Shown: positions 8,772 to 19,200, counted from the stretch's first letter. The stretch is DNA of 64,000 nt from Methylomonas aurea (GCF_024505045.1 NZ_JANIBM010000005.1:163450-227449); one strand, 5' to 3'. A program made the numbers and translations. Notes: generated by a model not told the origin, from the letters alone.

Positions 8772-9608
8772 GTGGCAAACATTTTGGTGATTGGGTGCGG
8801 CAATATCGGTTACCGCTTGGCCGCGGCATTGAGCTGCGACGGCCATTGCGTGACCGCGCTAAAACGCACGCCGTTGGCCGTTCCGGCTCCTTTTTCTCTG
8901 GTTCTGGACGATATCCTGCAACCAAGCTCCTTGGCTTCACTTCCCACGGAATACGACCTCGTGGTGCTTGTGTTGTCGGCGTCCGGTCGGCACGCTGAAC
9001 AGTATCAAGCGCTCTACCAAACCGGTTTGAACACTGTCTTGAATCATTTTGCCGGTGCGACACCACCCTTTCTTATGGTTTCTTCCACCAGCGTTTACGG
9101 CCAAAACGGCGGGGAATGGGTCGACGAAGCCAGTCCGACGCAACCGGCCAGCGCGACCGCAGAGTGGCTGGTAAAAGCCGAGCAGCGCTTGTGGCAGGCC
9201 GGAGAGCGTAATTGCGTGGTCAGGTTTTCCGGCATTTACGGCCCCGGCCGCGACTGGCTGTTGAGGCGAGCCGCCGCCGGGGAGGCGATCCAGCGCGATC
9301 CGCCCAACTACACCAATCGCATTCATCAGGACGATTGCGTCGCGGTGCTGTTGTTTCTGATTGGCAAAATGCTGGATGGAACCAAACTGGACCCGTGTTA
9401 TCTGGCCAGCGACAACGATCCTGCGCCGTTGTGGGACGTCATGACCTGGATCGCGGCGCAATTCGGCTATCCGCCGCCGCAGGCTTTACCGCCGGCGACA
9501 GGCGCGCAGCAAAACAAGCGCTGCAATAATGCCCGACTCAATGCCCTGGGCTATCGCTGGCTCTATCCGAGTTACAAGGACGGTTATCTGCCGCCGTATT
9601 CCACATGA
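8772..9608 (+). CDS. SDR family NAD(P)-dependent epimerase/dehydratase-like protein
   Basis: A 278-residue extended short-chain dehydrogenase fold. The dinucleotide-binding loop is VIGCGNIGYRLA (residues 6-17), a STSVYG motif carries the catalytic-type Ser/Tyr surroundings, and RFSGIYGPGR (about residues 153-162) is typical of the YeeZ-like branch. Substrate is unknown; the branch is usually annotated as nucleoside-diphosphate-sugar epimerase without biochemical proof. The start is a GTG. Its 3' end overlaps the convergent radical SAM gene by 25 bases. I see no partner genes that would define a pathway. Confidence 0.8.
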   Translation: MANILVIGCGNIGYRLAAALSCDGHCVTALKRTPLAVPAPFSLVLDDILQPSSLASLPTEYDLVVLVLSASGRHAEQYQALYQTGLNTVLNHFAGATPPFLMVSSTSVYGQNGGEWVDEASPTQPASATAEWLVKAEQRLWQAGERNCVVRFSGIYGPGRDWLLRRAAAGEAIQRDPPNYTNRIHQDDCVAVLLFLIGKMLDGTKLDPCYLASDNDPAPLWDVMTWIAAQFGYPPPQALPPATGAQQNKRCNNARLNALGYRWLYPSYKDGYLPPYST

Positions 9609-11107
9609 ACCGACTGCTTTTGCCGTTTGTTGGCAGCGACGGCTTTCGCCGTCGACGGCGCTGTTGCGGCGGCGAGAAAGTTGGGTACACCCTTCTCGCC
9701 GTTGAGCCTGAAGTCTTCGTACAGGCAAGCCAGCGCGCTAGTTCGATCTAGCTGCATAGGTCCAATCATCACCTGGTAGGTCAGTTCGAACAAACGCTTC
9801 AACGCTATTTGCCAAGTGCTGCCGCTCAGCGCGTAAAGGTATTCGCTGAACTGCATGAACCGGGCAAACGGCCGGTCGCCTAAAATCAGCGGCAAGGTAT
9901 GGGCGAAGCGGCCGGAGTTGCCGACCAAATCCCAGAAGCGGGCAAAGCGGCCGATACGTTGCATCTCGGCGAAACTGAATGTGCTGCTGCTGAGCAAGGC
10001 GTAAGGCGGATTCGGATCGTAGCGTAAATCGAACGCTCGAGTGTGGCGGTTGATCGGCGCGCCGCGCAGCCGTTTCAGGATACCGACCTGGATTTCTTGC
10101 GGCTGCAAGGCCACCAACGCGTCGAAGCTGTTACCGAAATTTGCCAGTGTGTCGCCGGGCAGGCCGGCGATCAGATCGGCGTGAATGTGGGCGTGTGAAT
10201 GCTGCCGGAGCCAAGCCAGATTGGCTTTGGTTTTCTCGTTATCCTGCCTGCGGCTGATTAACTGTTGCACGGCCGGATCGAAACTTTGTACGCCGATTTC
10301 GAATTGCAACACCCCTGGCGGAAAACGGACAATTGCCGCCTGCAAACGCTCCGGTAGATTGTCCGGGATGACTTCGAAGTGCAAGTATAGGTCGCTGCTC
10401 AAACGTTCCAGAAAAAACTCCAAAATCGCCACGCTGGTATCGGTCTTCAGGTTGAAGGTGCGGTCGATGAATTTAAAATTGCGGGCGCCGCGGCGATGCA
10501 ATTCAGCCATGCTGGTTAAAAAAGCTTCCAGTGCAAACGGCTTCGCGGTCAGGTCGAGCGAGGACAGGCAGAACTCGCATTTGAACGGGCAACCGCGCGA
10601 GGCCTCGACATAAACGATGCGCTGGCGGATATCGGTATCGCTGTAATAAGGGTAGGGCGATGCCAGGTTTTGCAAGGCCACGGTTTGGCCGGCGATGATT
10701 TTGGCCGGTGGCTCTTTGCCGGTCAGCAGTTGGCGGCATAAGTCCGGGAAACTGACTTCGCCGTAGCCGGTGACGATGTAATCCGCCAACTCCGCCCAGG
10801 CCGGTAAGTCGGGCGGATGGCTGACTTCCGGGCCGCCCACTACCAAAACGATCTGCGGTGCGACTTGCTTCAAAATCGCCGCAATCGCGCCGACTTCCGC
10901 CACATTCCAGATGTAGACGCCAAACCCGATAATTCGCGGCTGCCGCGCCAGCAATTTTTCGACGATTTCCAGCGGGCGTTGCTGAATGCCGAATTCGAGT
11001 AATACCGTGCGCCGCTGGAGTTCGCCCATGTTGGCGTAAAGGTAGCGCAAGCCGAACGCGCTGTGGATGTAACGGGCATTCAGCGTGGTGATGACGATAT
11101 CGGACAT
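9584..11107 (-). CDS. B12-binding domain/radical SAM protein (DUF4080-like)
   Basis: A 507-residue protein. The N-terminal region resembles a cobalamin-binding Rossmann domain (TTLNARYIHSAFGLRYLYAN, then IGFGVYIWN and VVGGPEVS). The radical SAM core carries the [4Fe-4S] motif CPFKCEFC, preceded by VEASRG. The C-terminal region, about residues 340-480, fits the DUF4080 pattern of these proteins. The substrate of this family is not established to my knowledge; related proteins carry out methyl transfer or ring rearrangements. It stands alone, convergent with the SDR gene and divergent from the DUF445 gene. Confidence 0.83.
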   Translation of the reverse strand: MSDIVITTLNARYIHSAFGLRYLYANMGELQRRTVLLEFGIQQRPLEIVEKLLARQPRIIGFGVYIWNVAEVGAIAAILKQVAPQIVLVVGGPEVSHPPDLPAWAELADYIVTGYGEVSFPDLCRQLLTGKEPPAKIIAGQTVALQNLASPYPYYSDTDIRQRIVYVEASRGCPFKCEFCLSSLDLTAKPFALEAFLTSMAELHRRGARNFKFIDRTFNLKTDTSVAILEFFLERLSSDLYLHFEVIPDNLPERLQAAIVRFPPGVLQFEIGVQSFDPAVQQLISRRQDNEKTKANLAWLRQHSHAHIHADLIAGLPGDTLANFGNSFDALVALQPQEIQVGILKRLRGAPINRHTRAFDLRYDPNPPYALLSSSTFSFAEMQRIGRFARFWDLVGNSGRFAHTLPLILGDRPFARFMQFSEYLYALSGSTWQIALKRLFELTYQVMIGPMQLDRTSALACLYEDFRLNGEKGVPNFLAAATAPSTAKAVAANKRQKQSVHVEYGGR

Positions 11108-11310
11108 GTTCGGTCGAGTTTACTGGCCTGTGGCTGGGGCGGGATGCGAGCATAGCATCGATTGTTACGTGCGATAAACCGTAACCGGCTATCGGCAGGT
11201 GGCTTGAAATAAGGCGAATAAGCTGCCATTTAGAGCGGGGCGGCGGCGCAGCCGGCCTGATAAAATGCTTCCAGGACAATGTCCCGAATTAGAACCCAGT
11301 TTGTATCGTC

Positions 11311-12033
11311 ATGAAAAAATTACTGAATCAAAGTTTTTTAACCAATTTCATCTCATTGTTGATTATAGGTGCCGGCTACCTCAGCCCTTTCTACGCCGAG
11401 ACCTTGAAGGCCATCGGGTTCTTCGCGTTTTCCGGCGCCATTACCAACTGGCTGGCAATCCACATGCTGTTCGAGAAAGTGCCGTTTTTGTACGGTTCCG
11501 GCATTATTCCCGCCCGGTTCGAGGAGTTTAAAGCCTCGATCAAGGCCTTGATGATGGAGCAATTTTTCACCGTGGAAAATATCGAGCAATTCATCGAAAC
11601 CGAAGAACGGCAGGGCGGCCGGATTCTGAATGTGGAACCGCTCCTGGGTGCGGTCGACTACGACAAGGTTTACGAAGGCCTGGTCAGTTCGATTATGGCG
11701 TCGTCGTTCGGCGGGATGTTGCTGATGATGGGCGGCGAGCAGGCCTTGCTGCCGCTGAAGGAACCGTTTTGCGAAAAAATGCAGCACACGCTGCGGGAGA
11801 TGGTCGATTCGGATACGTTCAAGGCAGCGCTGCAAAACGGCCTCAACGCGCATAAAATCGGCGAAGACCTGACCGGCAAAATCGAAGCGGTGATCGACAA
11901 ACGCCTAGGCGAATTGACACCGCAGCTGGTGAAAGAAATGGTGCAATCCATCATCAAAAAGCATCTGGGCTGGCTGGTGGTTTGGGGCGGAGTATTCGGC
12001 GGCCTGCTGGGCGCATTGTTCGGATTTGCCTGA
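11311..12033 (+). CDS. DUF445 family membrane protein
   Basis: A 240-residue protein with membrane segments at both ends: FLTNFISLLIIGAGYLSPF plus a second hydrophobic stretch to about residue 60, and GWLVVWGGVFGGLLGALFGFA at the C-terminus. The conserved ITNWLAIHMLF motif near residues 44-54 is diagnostic of DUF445 (YheB-like) proteins. Function is unknown. It is followed after two bases by an esterase gene, so the two are almost certainly co-transcribed. Confidence 0.85.
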   Translation: MKKLLNQSFLTNFISLLIIGAGYLSPFYAETLKAIGFFAFSGAITNWLAIHMLFEKVPFLYGSGIIPARFEEFKASIKALMMEQFFTVENIEQFIETEERQGGRILNVEPLLGAVDYDKVYEGLVSSIMASSFGGMLLMMGGEQALLPLKEPFCEKMQHTLREMVDSDTFKAALQNGLNAHKIGEDLTGKIEAVIDKRLGELTPQLVKEMVQSIIKKHLGWLVVWGGVFGGLLGALFGFA

Positions 12034-12035
12034 GC

Positions 12036-12812
12036 ATGGCCAGCGTCGAATTGGTTTACGAAAGCCACGGCGAACCGGTCGGGACTCCGCTGATCATCGT
12101 CCACGGCTTCTTGGCGGCGGCGCGCAATTGGCGCAGCGTCGCCAAGCGCCTGGCCGCCAATCGCCATGTTTATGTGCTGGATATGCGCAACCACGGCAGT
12201 TCGCCGCCAGCCGAGAATCTGGACTACCCGAGCATGGCCGGCGATTTGATCGCCTTTATGGATCGGCACGGCATCGCCGCCGCCGATTTGCTCGGTCACA
12301 GCATGGGCGGCAAGGCGGTGATGTGGTTGGCTTTGCAGCATCCCCAGCGCGTTGCCAACCTGATCGTTGCCGACATTGCTCCGGTCAGTTACCAACACAG
12401 CTTCGATGCGTTGATCGACGCGCTGGGCAGCTTGCCGGTAGAGAATATCGGCAATCGCAAACAAGCGGAGGAAGCCCTGGCCGAGGCGATTCCGGATTTG
12501 GCTTACCGCCAGTTCTTGCTGCAAAACCTGTTGCTAAAGGACGGCCAGTACTACTGGCGGATCGACCTGGATATCATGCGGCGCAACGCCCACCATATCG
12601 TCGGTTTTCCCGACGCCGATACCGCCACGTTCGCCAGGCCGGCCTTGTTTATCGGCGGCGAGCGCTCGAAATACATCGACGAGCAGGCCGTGTACCAAGC
12701 ATTTCCCGCCGCCAGGATCGAAATAATCCCGGATACCGGGCACTGGCTGTATGTCGAAGCGCCCGAGGCATTCTGCCGGCTGGTGGAACATTGGTTGTTG
12801 GATAAGTGCTAA
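12036..12812 (+). CDS. Alpha/beta hydrolase, YbfF-like esterase
   Basis: A 258-residue alpha/beta hydrolase. The oxyanion segment is VHGFLAAARNW (about residues 22-32), the nucleophile elbow GHSMGG carries Ser89, and the catalytic His lies in DTGHWLYVEAPEAF near the C-terminus. The pattern matches YbfF-type acyl esterases; the natural substrate is unknown. The ATG at 12036 is preferred to an upstream in-frame start that would run inside the DUF445 gene. It is co-directional with and two bases from that gene. Confidence 0.85.
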   Translation: MASVELVYESHGEPVGTPLIIVHGFLAAARNWRSVAKRLAANRHVYVLDMRNHGSSPPAENLDYPSMAGDLIAFMDRHGIAAADLLGHSMGGKAVMWLALQHPQRVANLIVADIAPVSYQHSFDALIDALGSLPVENIGNRKQAEEALAEAIPDLAYRQFLLQNLLLKDGQYYWRIDLDIMRRNAHHIVGFPDADTATFARPALFIGGERSKYIDEQAVYQAFPAARIEIIPDTGHWLYVEAPEAFCRLVEHWLLDKC

Positions 12813-12890
12813 CAGTTTGATTTTTAAGGTTTAGAACCTTGGTACACTAGTCGCGCTCTGCATAACGGCTATCATCCGCGCTGCCTTGAG

Positions 12891-13316
12891 GTGAGAGCAT
12901 TGCGGAGTACTGATATGTCCAACCATCCCTGTCGGCAGTCGCCGAATCGAAAAAACCACCGGCTTGCGCTTTCGCTGGACGATTTTCTCGCGTCGCAAGC
13001 GGAGGCGGCGCTTAGCGATTATTTGTCGTTATCGTTAAGCAGTGAAGGCGAATTTACCAAGATCAGCGTCACCACCATCGACCCGGAACCCGTCACCTAT
13101 TCGGTGCTGATTCCGGCAGAGGCGGCGCCGGATTGGCGAAGCGTAGTATTCGTTGCCCAGCCTCATAAATTGGGCGAGCTGAGCGATTTCAGTTCGATGG
13201 CCGAGAAACGAAAAGCTTGTGTTAGAATCGCGCGGCTTGCGCCATTTCGGTCGGCACTGCGCAGCAAAGGCGGGCAGCGCCGGCGCAGAGGCGGCTCCAG
13301 CGCCGATGGCGCATAA
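12891..13316 (+). CDS. Hypothetical protein, uncertain
   Basis: A possible 141-residue protein starting at GTG 12891, or 133 residues from ATG 12915. The middle (LALSLDDFLASQAEAALSDYLSLSLSSEGEFTKISVTTI) has a plausible protein-like composition with an amphipathic helix. The C-terminal 30 residues are Arg/Gly/Ser-rich, run through what should be the promoter region of the phosphofructokinase gene, and look non-coding. I recognise no family. It may be a real small gene with a different end, or spurious. Confidence 0.35.
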   Translation: MRALRSTDMSNHPCRQSPNRKNHRLALSLDDFLASQAEAALSDYLSLSLSSEGEFTKISVTTIDPEPVTYSVLIPAEAAPDWRSVVFVAQPHKLGELSDFSSMAEKRKACVRIARLAPFRSALRSKGGQRRRRGGSSADGA

Positions 13317-13357
13317 CTCTAGCCATCCCTTTTCTTAACTTTTTATTCGACACGCTC

Positions 13358-14587
13358 ATGAGTAAACCAAAAAAAGTCGCAATTCTTACCGCCGGCGGTT
13401 TGGCGCCATGTCTGAACTCTGCCATCGGCAGCTTGATTGAACGTTACACGGAAATCGATCCGAGCATCGAAATCATCTGCTACCGGGGCGGCTACAAAGG
13501 CCTGTTGCTGGGAGATTCATACCCGGTCACCGCGGAAGTGCGTCAAAAAGCCGGTTTGCTGCAACGTTTTGGCGGTTCGGTCATCGGCAACAGCCGGGTC
13601 AAACTGACCAACGTCAAAGACTGCGTCAAACGCGGTCTGGTTAAAGAAGGCGAAGATCCGCAAAAAGTCGCTGCCGACCAACTGGTCAAAGATGGCGTCG
13701 ACATTTTGCACACCATCGGCGGCGACGACACCAATACCGCCGCGGCCGATCTGGCGGCGTTTCTGGCCAGAAACGACTACGGCCTGACCGTAATCGGTTT
13801 GCCGAAAACCGTCGACAACGACGTATTCCCGATCAAACAATCGCTGGGAGCCTGGACCGCTGCCGAGCAAGGTGCGCGCTACTTCATGAACGTGGTGGCC
13901 GAGAACAACGCCAACCCGCGCATGCTGATCGTTCACGAAGTCATGGGCCGCAACTGCGGCTGGTTGACCGCCGCCACCGCCCAGGAATACCGCAAACTGC
14001 TGGATAAAGCCGAGTGGCTGCCGGAATTGGGACTGAGCCGCGAATCTTATGAAGTCCACGCCGTCTTTGTCCCGGAAATGGCGATCGATCTGGAAGCCGA
14101 AGCCAAGCGTCTGCGCGAGGTGATGGACAAAGTCGACTGCGTCAACATCTTCGTTTCCGAAGGTGCCGGCGTCGAGTCCATCGTCGCCGAAATGCAGGCC
14201 AAGGGCCAGGAAGTGCCGCGCGACGCCTTCGGCCACATCAAACTGGATGCGGTCAATCCCGGCAAGTGGTTCGGCGAGCAATTCTCGCAAATGGTCGGCG
14301 CCGAAAAAACTCTGGTGCAAAAATCCGGTTACTTTGCCCGTGCCGCCGCGTCCAACGTCGACGACATGCGTTTGATCAAATCCTGCGCCGACTTGGCGGT
14401 CGAATGCGCGTTCCGCCGTGAATCCGGCGTGATCGGCCACGACGAAGACAACGGCAACGTGTTGCGGGCGATCGAATTCCCGCGCATCAAAGGCGGCAAA
14501 CCGTTCAATATCGATACCGACTGGTTCAACAAAATGTTGGGCGAGATCGGCCAACCTAAAGGCGGCAAAGTCGACGTCAGCCACTAA
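13358..14587 (+). CDS. pfp: Pyrophosphate-dependent 6-phosphofructokinase
   Basis: A 409-residue enzyme that phosphorylates fructose 6-phosphate with pyrophosphate and, in methylotrophs, also works in reverse. The GGDD motif at residues 121-124 carries the Asp that distinguishes PPi-dependent from ATP-dependent enzymes, and PKTVDND (149-155) holds the catalytic residues. MGRNCGWLTAATA follows further on. PPi-PFK serves the ribulose monophosphate cycle and glycolysis in gammaproteobacterial methanotrophs, which is one reason for the host assignment. A branched RNA fold lies directly downstream. Confidence 0.95.
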   Translation: MSKPKKVAILTAGGLAPCLNSAIGSLIERYTEIDPSIEIICYRGGYKGLLLGDSYPVTAEVRQKAGLLQRFGGSVIGNSRVKLTNVKDCVKRGLVKEGEDPQKVAADQLVKDGVDILHTIGGDDTNTAAADLAAFLARNDYGLTVIGLPKTVDNDVFPIKQSLGAWTAAEQGARYFMNVVAENNANPRMLIVHEVMGRNCGWLTAATAQEYRKLLDKAEWLPELGLSRESYEVHAVFVPEMAIDLEAEAKRLREVMDKVDCVNIFVSEGAGVESIVAEMQAKGQEVPRDAFGHIKLDAVNPGKWFGEQFSQMVGAEKTLVQKSGYFARAAASNVDDMRLIKSCADLAVECAFRRESGVIGHDEDNGNVLRAIEFPRIKGGKPFNIDTDWFNKMLGEIGQPKGGKVDVSH

Positions 14588-15003
14588 CAGGGCGTAGACG
14601 AAATCATCCAATACCCGAGGGCCGGAACTCCGGTTTCTGCGAGCCGGCCCCAGGCTCGGCGCCCTCGGGTAATCACCAAGGTATATCGGTCGGCAGGCGC
14701 AATCATGCCAGTCGTGGGCGCTCTCCGCCAACCAACGGTTTGGCAATACCGGGAAATCGGTTGCCGGCGTTGCCAACAAACGACCCGTTTGCCGATGCCT
14801 TTTGCCCAACGTATCAAACCTTGGGTAATTACTCGTATTTCTTTCTCCCGCTCGATATTTTCTAATTTCGGCTGTACCCCGAATTCGGCGGCAAGTTGTT
14901 CCCGTTCCGGTAAACTGCCAAGTTGATGTTCTGCTGTGCGGCATCCTGCCGCCGATTCGATTGCAATCCAAACCGTAATTTTTATCCATTAAGGAGTGAA
15001 TTG
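14588..15003. other. Gene-free stretch downstream of PPi-PFK
   Basis: About 415 bases without a credible gene. Its first 85 bases contain a strong branched inverted repeat, listed separately. The rest shows nothing I can name apart from the AAGGAG ribosome site at 14991-14996 serving the next small gene. Confidence 0.6.
14613..14670 (+). terminator. Branched hairpin downstream of PPi-PFK (terminator or structured RNA)
   Basis: The outer stem ACCCGAGGGC (14613-14622) pairs perfectly with GCCCTCGGGT (14661-14670). Inside it, a short CGG/CCG hairpin and a second six-base hairpin CGAGCC/GGCTCG (14640-14658) make a three-way junction. No T-run follows, so simple intrinsic termination is not certain. 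It starts 26 bases after the stop codon. Confidence 0.5.
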
Positions 15004-15279
15004 GTGGAAGTCGATTATGAAAATTATGAAATCGTATCGGTGTTTCAGGACTATGCGCTGATCGATGCCGAGTCCTATCAGCGCAATTACCAGACTTACA
15101 ATGGCCGCCCGTTACCGGCCGGCTACTACGTGGTCAACTGGCCGGAGCACGTCAGAGTCCGGCGCTTCGACGAGCGGGCGGTGTTCCACGGGCCGTTTCC
15201 GTCCCGGCTGGAAGCAACGTCGGCGCTACAGCAATTGACCGTCGATGCTGCGGCATTCAGACGGCACGTCCTGCCATAG
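15004..15279 (+). CDS. Hypothetical small protein (91 aa)
   Basis: A 91-residue protein starting at GTG 15004, seven bases after AAGGAG (14991-14996). A TTG at 15001 is the alternative; longer starts upstream lack a ribosome site. The sequence is rich in Tyr, Asp and Arg (EVDYENYEIVSVFQDYALIDAESYQRNYQTYNG) with no signal peptide or membrane segment. I do not recognise a family. Codon use matches its neighbours, which supports a real gene. It is followed by about 270 bases before the GGDEF gene, so the two may or may not be linked. Confidence 0.55.
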   Translation: MEVDYENYEIVSVFQDYALIDAESYQRNYQTYNGRPLPAGYYVVNWPEHVRVRRFDERAVFHGPFPSRLEATSALQQLTVDAAAFRRHVLP

Positions 15280-15550
15280 GCAGGGCTTATCACGCGGGGG
15301 CGGGACCTTATTGCGCTCCGGCGACGGCATGGAAACCCGATGTAAACACCGTTTTCGCCGTATTTGCGCCGTTGCTCATCCGGCCGAGGTCGCCGTGGTA
15401 TTGCTTCCGCCGCGCAACTGGAATGGCCCCTGGTTTCGGCGCTGAAATCCAAGCCCGTTCCGGCAGGCCTGCCAGGGGCAAGGCCGGCGAATCGGGGGCG
15501 GATTGGCCGACCATTAACCGCCGCTACGCAGCTAAGACCCAGGAAAATTT

Positions 15551-16285
15551 ATGTTGCAGAACACCAAACTCGAGCCTATCCCGATATTTAGCGAATACTC
15601 CGCAAAGCTGGCCGATCTCGAAACGGCATATGCCGAGAACTTGCAGCGCTTAACCATTGCCCAAGAACAGATCAAAGCGCTGGCGAAAGACAACCTGTCC
15701 TGTAAGAAAAGATTGAAAAAGTTGGCGAAGCGCTACCTGCAGGCACGTTACTTTGCCGATCACGACGATTTGACGGGGCTGCCGAACCGGCGCCTGTTCG
15801 AAGACCGCCTGAAACTGGCAGTCGCCCAATCGCCGCGGCGCCATAAACCGGTGGCGTTGCTGTTTCTCGATTTGGACAAGTTCAAACACATCAACGACAG
15901 CTTCGGCCATGCGGTGGGCGACCGGATTTTGCAGCAAGTGGCGCAGCGGCTGACAGCCTGCATCCGCCGCGGCGATACCGCCTGCCGCTACGGCGGCGAC
16001 GAATTTATCGTAATGTTGCCGGAAATGTCTGGCCAAGACAGCGGCGACATTGTCATCGACAAAATCCGCAAGCGATTATGTATGCCGTACCGCGTCGACG
16101 ATCTCGACATCGAACTCACCATCAGTATCGGGATCGCCACCTATCCGGCCGACCAGCAAAATATCGAAGAACTGATCGGCCAAGCCGATGCAAACATGTA
16201 TCGGGCCAAAAAGTGCATGAAGCAGTTGTTGCGCTTCGATCCGGCGCAGGCCTTAACGCCCTATGCCCCAGCGGCGGGTAAGTAG
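15551..16285 (+). CDS. Diguanylate cyclase (GGDEF domain)
   Basis: A 244-residue cytoplasmic protein. A helical, probably coiled-coil N-terminus (residues 10-70) is followed by a GGDEF domain from DHDDLTGLPNRRLFEDRL to the end. The active-site motif YGGDEF is intact, so synthesis of c-di-GMP is expected. An RxxD inhibitory site is not evident upstream of the motif. No sensor domain is attached; the coiled coil may mediate dimerisation or partner control. The 3' end overlaps the convergent kinase gene by 25 bases. The product could feed the PilZ protein at 5737. Confidence 0.92.
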   Translation: MLQNTKLEPIPIFSEYSAKLADLETAYAENLQRLTIAQEQIKALAKDNLSCKKRLKKLAKRYLQARYFADHDDLTGLPNRRLFEDRLKLAVAQSPRRHKPVALLFLDLDKFKHINDSFGHAVGDRILQQVAQRLTACIRRGDTACRYGGDEFIVMLPEMSGQDSGDIVIDKIRKRLCMPYRVDDLDIELTISIGIATYPADQQNIEELIGQADANMYRAKKCMKQLLRFDPAQALTPYAPAAGK

Positions 16286-19200
16286 CTTGCGATCAATTCC
16301 AACAGGCGTTCCGGTTCCAGCGGCTTGGAGAACGCCTTGCAATTCGGCAACTGCTTGCCCAGCGTTTTCGTCAACCCGGTGTTGCCGGTGACGATCAGCG
16401 CCGGTAGCTCGACGCCGGCCGCGGCGCGAATCCGGTCGACGGTTTCGATGCCGTCCAAACCCGGCAGTTGGTAATCGCTGATAATCAAACTCGGTCGCAA
16501 GCCGTCCGCAATCGCGGCCATTGCCGCCTCGCCGTTCTGGACGAAATAGCCGCTGATGCCGTGCGCTTCGAACAGCATTTTCACCGCTTTGCAGATCGCC
16601 GGATCGTCGTCGATGAACAAAATGTGAGACGAGCTATTGTTGCAAACGGCCGGCTTTACCGGCACGACGGCGGCGGATGGAGGCAGTGCACTACCCAACG
16701 GCACCTCCACCGAGAACACCGAGCCGACGCCCGCCTGCGACGCCACTGCTAACTGCAAACCGAGAATGTCGGCGATATGCTTGACGATGGCCAACCCCAG
16801 ACCCAAGCCTTTGTCGCGGTGGCGCTCGGCGTTATTCACCTGGTAATACGCCTCGAAAATATGCGCCAAACTATCGGGCGGCATACCGATGCCGGTATCT
16901 TCCACCGAAATCCGCGCCGTGCGGCCGCAGCAAGTGCAGGATACGGTGATTTGGCCGCGCTCGGTATACTTGATGGCGTTAGCCACTAAATTGCCGACGA
17001 CGCGTTCCAGCAAAGCCGGGTCGCTATGTATCGTGCAGTCCTCGTGGCGATAGTCGAGCCGAATGCCCTTGATCGCCGCCTGCGGCACGGTGGTGGCGGC
17101 AAGGCGGTCGAACAGTTCGCGCAGCGGGAAATCGCGTTTACTGGGAACGATAATGCCGCTTTCCAAGCGGGCGATGTCGAGCAGCGCGTCGAGGATAGAG
17201 CCCATCATCGCGATCGACTCGTGCAGATCGTCGCACAGCGCCTTACTGTCGGACGCCTCCAGTCGCTTGGCCAGGACCGACAGGTACAAATCGGCCGACT
17301 GTAGCGGCTGGCGCAAATCGTGGCTGGCCGCATTCAAAAACCGGGTTTTGAACTCGTTGGCTTTCTCCGCCGCAATCAGCGCTTCTTTGAGTTCCTGGGT
17401 CCGCGCTTTCACTGCGGTTTCCAGATGCCGTTTGTTGTCGCGCAATTCGGCTTGGCTATGTTTCAGTGCGGAAATATCCGAAACCACCGTCAACACTGTC
17501 TCCTGCTCGCCGTTTTGCTTGTGCAAGATACAGACGTACTGGTTGACCCAATGCAGCGCGCCGGATTTGCAAACATAGCGAGCTTCGACTTGGAAGAATC
17601 GGATGTTGCCTGCGGTTAGCTCCCGAAAGTTGCGCAGGTAGGCTTCGATGTCGGCGGAATACATGATTTTGTTCAGCGGCAGTCCCTGCAGTTCTTCGCG
17701 GCTATACTCCAGTAAATTGCAATAAGCCGTGTTGCAATCCAACAGATTTCCGCTCCTGTCTCTGACCGAAATCCCGACCAAGGCATTGTTGAAAACGTTG
17801 CGGAAGTGTTCCTCGCTTTGCCGCAGTTTGGTTTCCGCCTGGCAGCGTTTGATGAAATTGGCCGCCTGTTGCGCATAGATGTCGAGCATGCCGGCTTCCA
17901 GGCTGTCCAACGCCCGCGGCGAACGGAAATGGGTGGATATCACGCCGATCGGTTGGCCCTCGCGCGACATCAACGGCGTGCTTTGCACGGCCCGGAAACC
18001 GGCCTGGCGGGCGACATCGCGGAACGGTGCAAAAAACGGGTCCTGTTCAACGTCTGAGATGACCTTCCTCTGGCGGGTACTCAATGCCACGCGGCAAGCG
18101 GTCGGCGTTGATGGCGACACGCTGCGGATAAAGTCCAGAAAATCCTGGCGAAAGCCTTGCTGCGCCACAATCTGTAAATCACCGTCCTTGCTTAGCAATT
18201 GGATGTTGCCCATGTCCGTCTGCAGCAAGCCCATGGTCGCGGTCAGCATTTCCTGGAGCCCGTCCTCCAGATTGTTGGTTTGCCATAGCCGAAAACAGGC
18301 GCTATTCAGCAATTCCAAAGCTTCCTCTTCGCGTTTCAGATCGTGAATATCGGTGCAGATGCCTAGCCATTCGCCGGCATCGCCGGTGATTTTGTGCAAC
18401 GCTACCACTCGGATCTGCCACCAGCGGTAACTGTTGTCGAAGTTGAGTAAGCGGCATTCCAGGTTAAACGAAGCGTGTTCGCGAATGGCTCGTTCCCAGG
18501 CCATTATCGCCCGCTGGCGATCGTTCGGGTGAACCTGGGCGAACCAGACGTCGTCCGGATGTTGCGGATTCGGGCAATCGAGGTAAGCCAACCACTGCGT
18601 ATTGGCAAAACGGATGACGCCGGCGCTATCGGCAATCCAGGCCATCTGCGGCATGGATTCGATCAGGCTGCGGAACAACCGTTCGCTGGCGGCCAGATTC
18701 CGGTAACTTTGTTGCAAATCCAACTCGATCTGTTTCAGCTGGTTGATGTCGACGGCGATTACCATCAGTTGCATCGGGTCGCCCGGCAGAGTGGAGCCGT
18801 ATTTTCGCACCCAGACGGGTTGCCCGCTCTTGGCGATATAACGGTTTTCGATGACGAACGACGCGATTTCGCCGCCGACCACTCGCCGGACTTCGGCCAG
18901 GTTGGCTGCTAAATCATCGGGGTGGATCAAGTTCCGGAACTCGAGATTTTGCAGTTCCGCCAACGTATAACCGGTGATGGCGCAGTACGCGCTATTGCAA
19001 TATTGAAAACGCCCGGCCAGACCGGTGATGGCAATGCCGGTGACGGCGTTGTCGAAGATTTTGTGGAACTGGTCTTTGCTGTTGCGCAGTTTGATTTCCG
19101 TTTCCTTGCGCGCCGTGATGACTTCGGTGAACAAAATTGCGCCGCCGACATTGCCGTCGTCGGCGTACCACGGGCACATTTCCCATTTCACCCAATCCGT

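Noticed and set aside
12813..13357. A riboswitch or leader upstream of PPi-PFK
   Set aside because: Some GC-rich pairings occur, but I could not build a consistent conserved fold, and a possible small gene occupies the region.
13517..14989. A long 490-codon open frame opposite the PPi-PFK gene
   Set aside because: It is the mirror of a GC-rich real gene. The forward strand encodes a complete PPi-PFK with all motifs, and the reverse protein is unlike any family.
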